Below, in pieces: positions 57,600-64,000 of a stretch of DNA of 64,000 bases. The position numbers and the translations under genes are program-made. The notes beneath the pieces are model-generated. The model was given only the letters and a program-made list of their open reading frames with translations. It did no database searches and was not told where the DNA came from. Within the stretch, counting starts at the first letter, position 1. Each line of letters begins with the position of its first letter. This DNA is from Benincasa hispida (lineage: Eukaryota; Streptophyta; Magnoliopsida; Cucurbitales; Cucurbitaceae): contig NC_052358.1 in the NCBI RefSeq assembly GCF_009727055.1, forward strand, positions 41,777,337-41,841,336, in the 5' to 3' direction.

Positions 57600-59843
57600 A
57601 GTGTTCTTGGTCCCAAATTTTATTTTTTCCCAGATTTAATTTACAGTATTTTTGTGGGTTGCATTCTGTTTTTATTTATGTTGATGAATGAATGTTGAAT
57701 GGTTTGCAATTTATGGATGTTTACAGGATTAGGCTTTAGATTTACAAATTTCTTTACAAATTTGATTTGTAAGGGCCCGTTGTTTTGGGCATTATTCTTG
57801 TTATTGAGTCTGTAATTCTTAGTATGTGTCGTTCGTGAGTTTTCCCATGACATTTTGGTGGATTGAAGGCCCAAATCGAAGAAGAAATGAAGTAAATTGC
57901 AACTATACTGTAGCATTGCAAAGCTGTGTCCTAGCATTTCAACGCTGCGAAAGGTAGATATAAAACTTTTTCTGTAGCATTGTAACGCTTGGTCACAACA
58001 TTGCAATGCTCCGAGATAGAAAAATTTCTCCAGTCTGCGCATGGTTCGGTTCGCGTCCGGTTTGCTCGGTTTGTGGTTCAGCTAGTTTGTGCCTGGTTCG
58101 CTTGGTTCGAGTAGTTCCTGGCTGTTTCGGGTGTTGGGCGGTCCAATTTGTGTGGTTCAAGACCCGGTTCACCGGTATTGAACTGGTTTGGCTATTATTT
58201 ATGTAATATTTTTTTATTAATTAAGTTAATATAAATGTTATATTAATTTAATTAATAGTTTAGAGTCCAATCTTGGTCCATAAATTGCTATTTAAATTAT
58301 GCATTTGATGTATGGTTTAATTTTAATTATATATATTATAATGTATACCATATAGAAAAATCCTACTATGGGTTATGTATTATTTATGTATCAGTTATAT
58401 TATAAATGTTATAATATATAGTTGCATGATTTAATTTTATAGCATGTTCATATATCTTATAATATAAATATTGTACTATATGTTTGCATGTATTATAACA
58501 CTATCATGCATCATGCATAATATAAGAGTCATAATTTATAGTTGGATATATGTATGAATGTTATTTTATTTCATTACTTTACTATATAAATGTTTTGTAT
58601 GTTAAGTAATGAAATAAAGATTGCATGTAGCATGTCATTACTTTAGGTACTTTTATAAATGTTATAATTTTACAATGTATGATATCAAATGAAATAAATG
58701 GTTTAAATTTGTTTAATTTTTTTTATTATCGTTATAATTAAATGAAATTATAAATGTTGTAATTTTACAAAGTATGATATCAAAATAGTTTTAAAATATG
58801 ATTCACATAGACCTACAATCACAAAAATTTTAATGAGATTAGAATTACTTTAATCTTTTTAATCAATTTAATATGATTAAATTGGTTTCAATAAAAGATT
58901 AAATTTGTAGCAAACGTATCTGTAAGGGACCTATTGTCTAAGGCTAGTTCTGTCTAGGTTGAGGTATTTAAATTGACGAAAACGAAACAACCCAACATGG
59001 AAACTGAACTGGAAATGTGAATTAGATAGATTTGCTACAAGCATGTAATTTTTTATTAAAGTTTGTTAAAAATGTTTAACGAACATTAATCAAAATTTTT
59101 AACGATTCAAAGTAATTGTTACAGTTAGAAAAACATAAACAATCACCTAGTAAAAATAATTAGTCGTATTTTTCCTATGTTAAATAAACCCTAGTTTTTT
59201 TTTTTTTAAAAAAAAAATACTGTGTGGGAGGAAAAAGATGTATATGATTTTTTAACTCATGTTTCTCCCTTAATGTTCACACTGTGAGACTCATGCTTGG
59301 CCTCGAGGTTCCCTAGAGCGTCTCCCTTGAGATGGTGTTTCCATGAATTAATATCAAGGTGAATGGAGAGAGTACTTATAATAAGTGGGAGAGGGATGTG
59401 TGTCAATATGTCATATGATCTTCTTATTTAGTTTGCAACGTGAGATCTTCTTGCACGGCCTCGAGGCACCTTAGGAGCATCCCCCTTCAGATGGTTTGTG
59501 TATAGGTTAATATCAAGGTGAACTCTAGAAATGGATAGGATCGCTTTAGTTTTTATCCCAATCGTTTTTTCCTTCGGTTGGCTCATTGGGGCGGAACTCT
59601 AGGGTCTAAAATGAAGGGTCACACTTACAAGAAATTGTTAAGCTAGTTAATGATTTCTTGACCAAATCAATATTGACTAATTGTTATAGGAATAAGAGTT
59701 ATTTTGGTGTAATAATTTGTTGAGAGTGTCTCACTTTAGTGAAGGGATAACTGACTACCTTTCGGTGGCTTTTACCCTAAATCACTGAAACATCATTGCA
59801 ACAATTAGATGTTAAATGAGATTTATTCAGTTTTTGCTAAATT
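57600..59843 (+). other. Non-coding leader of the copia
   Basis: Holds four imperfect copies of 'tgtagcattgcaacgctg' (57920-58015), a 'ggttcg'-rich GC block (58040-58180), AT-rich DNA, and two copies of a segment with 'ggcctcgaggttccctagag' / 'agcatcccccttcagatggt' and 'taatatcaaggtgaa' (59298-59362 and 59456-59524). No protein in any frame. Confidence 0.6.
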
Positions 59844-60350
59844 TTGATTTGGTATTTTAGAGTTATGCTAAAATCAAATGTAGATCAATTTGTTTCTTTT
59901 CAGCAAAAATGTCAAATTGTATTTTTTTCATTATTTGCCTCTACTTGTTTGACCAGTTTTAATTATACAACTTGGAAATATTCAATCAAAACTTTTATTG
60001 TGGTTAATGACCTAAACATTTTCGTGACTGGGATTGTCCTCAAGTCCCAACCTTTGATGCAACACGAAATGTTTATGATGCATACGAAATGTGGGTGAAG
60101 ACTAATGAAAAGAATCAAGTTTACATTTTGGCAAGCATACTTGATGCCTTAATCAAAAGATTTGAGAGCATGGTCACTACATAACTGATCATGCAATCAA
60201 TGCAATAATTATTTAAGTGAAAGTTCTCACAATTCAAGTAATATGGGGTTGATGACGAGAAAACTATTAATGTTAGCTCCTTAAATAAGCTTCAGCCCAT
60301 ATTGAATGTCAAGGGACAAATAAAGAAAGCATGTTGCTAAATCTAGTGAA
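59844..60350 (+). pseudogene. copia gag
   Basis: Starts within 'FNYTTWKYSIKTFIVVNDLN' (the LNG.NY..W block of copia gag). After a frame change: 'DAYEMWVKTNEKNQVYILAS' and 'DALIKRFESMVTT', then decays by 60350. The zinc knuckle is not seen. Confidence 0.75.
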
Positions 60351-60479
60351 GTTAATCAATGAGGATTGACCTCTAAGATGAAACTTGGAGTTTATGATAT
60401 GGGTTATGGAGCTGATCTCACTACTCTCCAAAAAAAAAAATTCCCAAGAAAATAAATCTGATTTATTTGTCTTGGAGAC

Positions 60480-60745
60480 GTGCTTAGCAGAGAATGATGT
60501 TTCTACCTAGATAGTTGATTCAAGAGCTACTAATCACGTATCTTCTTCCTATAAGGGATTTAATTCCTAGATTGATAGGTGGAGAGATGACTCTTAGAGA
60601 TAGTACTGGTGAGATCGTTTTAGGTATTACCATAGGCGGGCTTAAGTTATTTTTGGACAAGAAAAAATATATGTTATTGGATGACGTATATGTAGTTCCT
60701 AATATCAAGAGGAACTTAATTTCTGTTTCTTGTCTGATTGAATAA
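60480..60745 (+). pseudogene. copia protease
   Basis: A stop falls just before IVDSRATNHVSSSYKGF, the active-site motif (normally DSGATNH, here DSRATNH). The frame from 60515 then gives 'VPNIKRNLISVSCLIE', the usual end of copia protease. Confidence 0.75.
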
Positions 60746-60866
60746 AAATATTCCCTTTCCTTCTCTGAAAATAAACTTTTTACTTTTAAGAATGGAATGA
60801 AGTTGGGCTTTGGTTCAATGGAAAGTAACTTATATGTAGCTCGTTAGTTACATAGTTACACAAATC

Positions 60867-61404
60867 GTGCTAAATGCTAAAATTTTCAAAACGGCAACGA
60901 CTGTTAAAAGACCGAGAATTTCTCCTAAAGAAAATGCTCACCTTTGGAATCTAAGGTTAGGTCACATTAATCTCAATACGATTGAGAGATTGGTGAAAAG
61001 TGGACTTCTAAATTGTTTAGAGGAAAACCCTTTACCTGTATGTAAGTCATTCCTTAAAGGCAAAATGACAAAATGATCTTTTATTGGAAAAGGTTATAGA
61101 CCAAAGAAACCTTGGAGCTTAAACATTCAGATCTCTACTGTCCGATGAATGTAAGAGCACAAAAAGGGTATGAATATTTCATCTCTTTCATAGACGATTA
61201 TTCTAGATATGGGTATCTATACCTAATGCAACCCAAGTCTGAAGCACTTAAAAAATTTAAGGAGTACAAGATTGTGGTGGAAAACTTGTTAGGTAAAAAG
61301 ATAAAAATACTACGATCTGGTCGTAATGGAGAGTATATGGACGTAAGATTCTAGAACTATATGATAAAACATGGAATTACATCCCAACTCTCAGCCCTAA
61401 GTAC
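60867..61404 (+). pseudogene. copia GAG-pre-integrase and integrase start
   Basis: 'AHLWNLRLGHINLNTIERLV' and 'LEENPLPVCKSFLKGKMTK' form the GAG-pre-integrase zinc-binding block (one Cys lost). Integrase then reads MELKHSDLYCPM, YFISFIDDYSRYGYLYLM and KKIKILRSGRNGEYMD (usual RSDRGGEY), then HGITSQLSALS at the insertion point. Confidence 0.8.
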
Positions 61405-63417
61405 TGAAGGAACTCTTACCAAATAGTACCTCTAAGCGGAAGCAAGATCGTTCCAAACTCATTGTGACAATTAACACAATCACAATCAAACAAAATAGAT
61501 ATGCATTTAATAACTAATTACATGCATGCTTTCAAACTTAAACGACAAAGAGAACAAAATACGTACCAGTTGAAGAACCCTTTTCTGCCTCAAATCTCGT
61601 TCTCACTAAGGATTGCTACTCTTGCTCTCACTGAGAATGTCCAAGAAAATTGTCTACCCCCAAACGGCCTCCTCACGAACACGGAAGCAGGGAAGACACC
61701 ACCACTTGAAACCCTCAGTATTCTCGGTATGAGAATCCAGGAGATGTGGGCTTTGTCGGACTCGGCAGAGGGAAGGAGGAAAAGATGATCGTATACCATG
61801 ACCAAGCAAGTGGGAGAAGTCGGATGTCTATTGTTTAGATGATGCTTGATCGTCTAGATAGAGGTACACGATCGTTTAGTAAAAGGGTCGCGATCGTATA
61901 GACGATCGTTTAGAAAATCCCATGCGATCGTTTAGTAAACCGCGCGCGTGTATACAATCGTTTAGAAACTTTGAGCTATCGTGTAGGCTTTTAGTCTGCT
62001 ATGCAATAGGCAGTATACATCACTTGTGAGCGAATATTTAATCTCTCTTGCAAAATGAAAATGATTTTTATTTTATCCTTCAATTACGAAAACTGAAAGC
62101 AACCTCCCACTATCTCATGCGGTTACGGAGAAAAAGCCAGGTAAAAATTATCCTATAATTGTCAAAAATAAATAATAAATATAATCATATTATATTCATT
62201 AACATATGGTTTAATATCACATCAAATGCAACATATGAACCATAGTCTTTTTCTCCTCCATTAGATATAAATCATATTTATATCATTTTCCTCCAAATAA
62301 TGTATCTCATACATAATATCAATCATATCATATATAATTAACTAGTTCAATCATATCATATATAAGAAAACTCCCTCTTGTCAATTTGAACACTTCAAAC
62401 TGACCTAAAAACTGATTCTCAACTTGAATCCATTGAGCTACCAAGGGGACCTTATGAACCTATGGCTCAAAGCTCCAACGGTACATGAATAGCTGACTAA
62501 ACTCTTTAGCCACGAGATCCACTATTCGTTAACTGCCAGACATTCCACTAAAGACCGACAGTTGTACTCTTCTCACCACAGATATATTTCTCTGTCCATC
62601 TATTATAACCAATCAACAGTACGATAACCCTTCACAGATGCTCGTAAGTATAGTTGGGCCAATTTATCATTTTGCCCCTGCGGACACCTCTCGGGCCATG
62701 AAAAGGTGTGTGGTGCCACATCGTTCAAGCTGCAGAATCAACCCTTAAAGGAGCAATTATCTACTTACCCCTGCTTCGGGAATAATTTAATTTCTATCTG
62801 TGTAGCTGAGTTCCAGTCCGAAATTAGACGTATCCTCAAAGAGGTAGGTTTGAGTCGGCAATCTGGCCATTCGCACCATGCAAATCAAAGGACCAGCCTC
62901 AAAGGCAGGGAGTTCCCAATTCACTCAGGATTGAGGTCATCCTAAGTGAAGTGAAGTCTCTGTCATGAACAGAGTATGTAACGAGACTATAACACTTCGT
63001 GGTCTGTCTTATACAAAACTCCTTTGTATAGACGCCTCCCTCGCATGTTTTCATCACATGAATGATCAGGATCAGACCATTTGTAGCAAGTCACAGCACT
63101 TGTAAAACTATTCTACAAAGTGGGCCGCATTCGTAGCATTATCAGAAATAAGGTTTCCCTCCTATATCCATATACTACAGACCATTTTGGTTATTACTTA
63201 AGACATGATCACCTGTATGTCTCCACATACATGCTTAAGTTACAAATGACAATCAGGGATCTTAGTTTATTGGTTTGTGGTAAATCAAATAAAAACATTC
63301 AATGTTCGTAAGAAACAAAAGTGAATACAATATCAATATTATTACATCAGAAGCGTTTTTTTCAAAATTGTGTTTACAAACTACAGGACCATAAGAGTTT
63401 AGGGCATCATCCCAATA
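61405..63417 (-). mobile_element. LTR-A, 3' LTR, 2013 bp
   Basis: On the minus strand TATTGGGATGATGCCCTAAA to CCTTCA. It holds the CGATCG-rich minisatellite at 61835-61995. The (plus) incidental ORFs at 61501-61788 and 62706-62945 are shadows. Confidence 0.9.
61835..61995 (-). repeat. CGATCG-rich minisatellite, second copy
   Basis: Six or seven units of 20-27 bases with 'gatcgtttag' cores and four exact CGATCG palindromes; shorter than the array at 40212-40475. Confidence 0.8.
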
Positions 63418-63559
63418 ATCTCCCACTTTTCCTAAAGCGAGTGGGGTGTACATACAACTAGTACAAAACAAATAAACTAGGGCACTAAGGCCAGTACAAC
63501 AATATCTCTCCCTTTCCCTAGTCTAGCTGGGGGCGGTTCCCATAGACTCATACTCCTGA

Positions 63560-64000
63560 AGGTGAACCTAAAAAACTGTAGCTATGAGAGCCTTCGTAAA
63601 AGAGTCAGCAACGTTGTGCTCCGAAGCGATCTTCCTAACTCTCACGTCCCCTCGATGCAATATTTCACGGATGAGATGATACTTCTGCTCCATATGTTAG
63701 CCACGCTTGTGACTCCTGGGTTTCCTGGAGTTCACCACAGCACCACTATTATCACAATAGAGGGTGACGGGCCTTAGACATGTCTGAAATAACTTTTAGA
63801 TCAGTCAGGAACTAACCGAAGGCCTTCTTAGCAGTTTCGTAAGCCGCTATATACTCAGCCTTTATCATGGAGTCAGCGATGCAACCCTACTTAGGTCTTT
63901 CGCCACACTACTACTCCTTCATTAAGTGTAAAAACTAACCCTGAAGTGGACTTCCTAGAGTTCCTTATCAGTCTAAAAGTCAGCATCCGTGTATCCAGTA
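63560..64000 (-). pseudogene. copia RNase H, window-truncated
   Basis: On the minus strand, aligned with 21723-22160: a 'DNSGAVVNSRKPGSHKR'-like stretch with stops and a 'TKALIATVF' end near 63570. The upstream RNase H start and RT are beyond 64000. Confidence 0.7.

Larger units (their letters stand above)
57183..61404 (+). mobile_element. Copia retrotransposon with long leader, 3' part displaced
   Basis: 5' LTR (57183-about 57585), PBS (57588-57599), about 2.25-kb leader, gag (59844-60350), protease (60480-60745), GAG-pre-integrase and integrase (60867-61404). The integrase is cut where a minus-strand LTR-A element begins (61405). The remainder lies beyond the window. A dead copy with many stops. 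Confidence 0.75.
61405..64000 (-). mobile_element. Copia element with LTR-A, minus strand, cut by window end
   Basis: 3' LTR (61405-63417), polypurine tract (63418-63433 minus, 'aaagtgggagatt'), and the RNase H and RT end (63560-64000). Inserted in the integrase of the plus-strand copia. Same family as the element at 19659-22576. Confidence 0.85.

Overview
This is AT-rich plant nuclear DNA, dominated by LTR retrotransposons nested in one another. No prokaryotic, organellar or viral genome features are visible. The LTR families and short interspersed repeats resemble those I know from cucurbits (Cucurbitaceae). That assignment is recollection plus inference and was not searched.

The window has one clearly intact cellular gene: an intronless L-type lectin receptor kinase (50982-52955, minus). 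A 5'-truncated paralogue of its kinase C-terminus lies at 31125-31535. A small glycine-rich protein gene with one frameshift sits at 3302-3518 (minus), and a decayed plant RNase H-like fragment at 1724-2183.

Two related long LTR types, called LTR-A and LTR-B here (about 1.8-2.2 kb each), are scattered as solo LTRs or 3' LTRs. LTR-A is at 1-882, 19659-21546, 38735-40893 and 61405-63417. LTR-B is at 883-927, 5628-7576, 23308-25073, 26684-28614 and 36197-37385. Several copies have 5-bp target-site duplications and interrupt older copia pol genes.

Layout. 1-4440: LTR fragments, RNase H relic and glycine-rich gene. 4500-8468: plus-strand copia relic split by a solo LTR-B. 8469-11511: anonymous repeats, including a MITE. 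11512-12318: copia deletion derivative joining the gag start to the RNase H end. 12771-18608: structurally complete non-coding Athila/Tat-like Ty3 element. 19659-22576: 3' half of a minus-strand copia, carrying an assembly join (one N between two 46-bp copies). 22577-31124: two solo LTR-Bs and duplicated AT-rich blocks. 31125-34480: LecRK fragment, SINE-like element and TRIM-like element. 34791-35960: copia RT relic with 3' tandem repeats. 35965-49131: Sirevirus-like copia split by three later insertions (LTR-B fragment, solo LTR-A, complete 5.66-kb minus-strand copia) and carrying a post-pol ORF. 50982-53012: LecRK. 53013-57182: intergenic DNA with MITEs and degenerate tandem arrays. 57183-61404: plus-strand copia with a long leader, interrupted by a minus-strand LTR-A element that runs off the window end.

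No multi-gene cellular pathway is present. The main biology is layered retrotransposition, LTR-LTR recombination to solo LTRs, and decay around a lectin receptor kinase locus.
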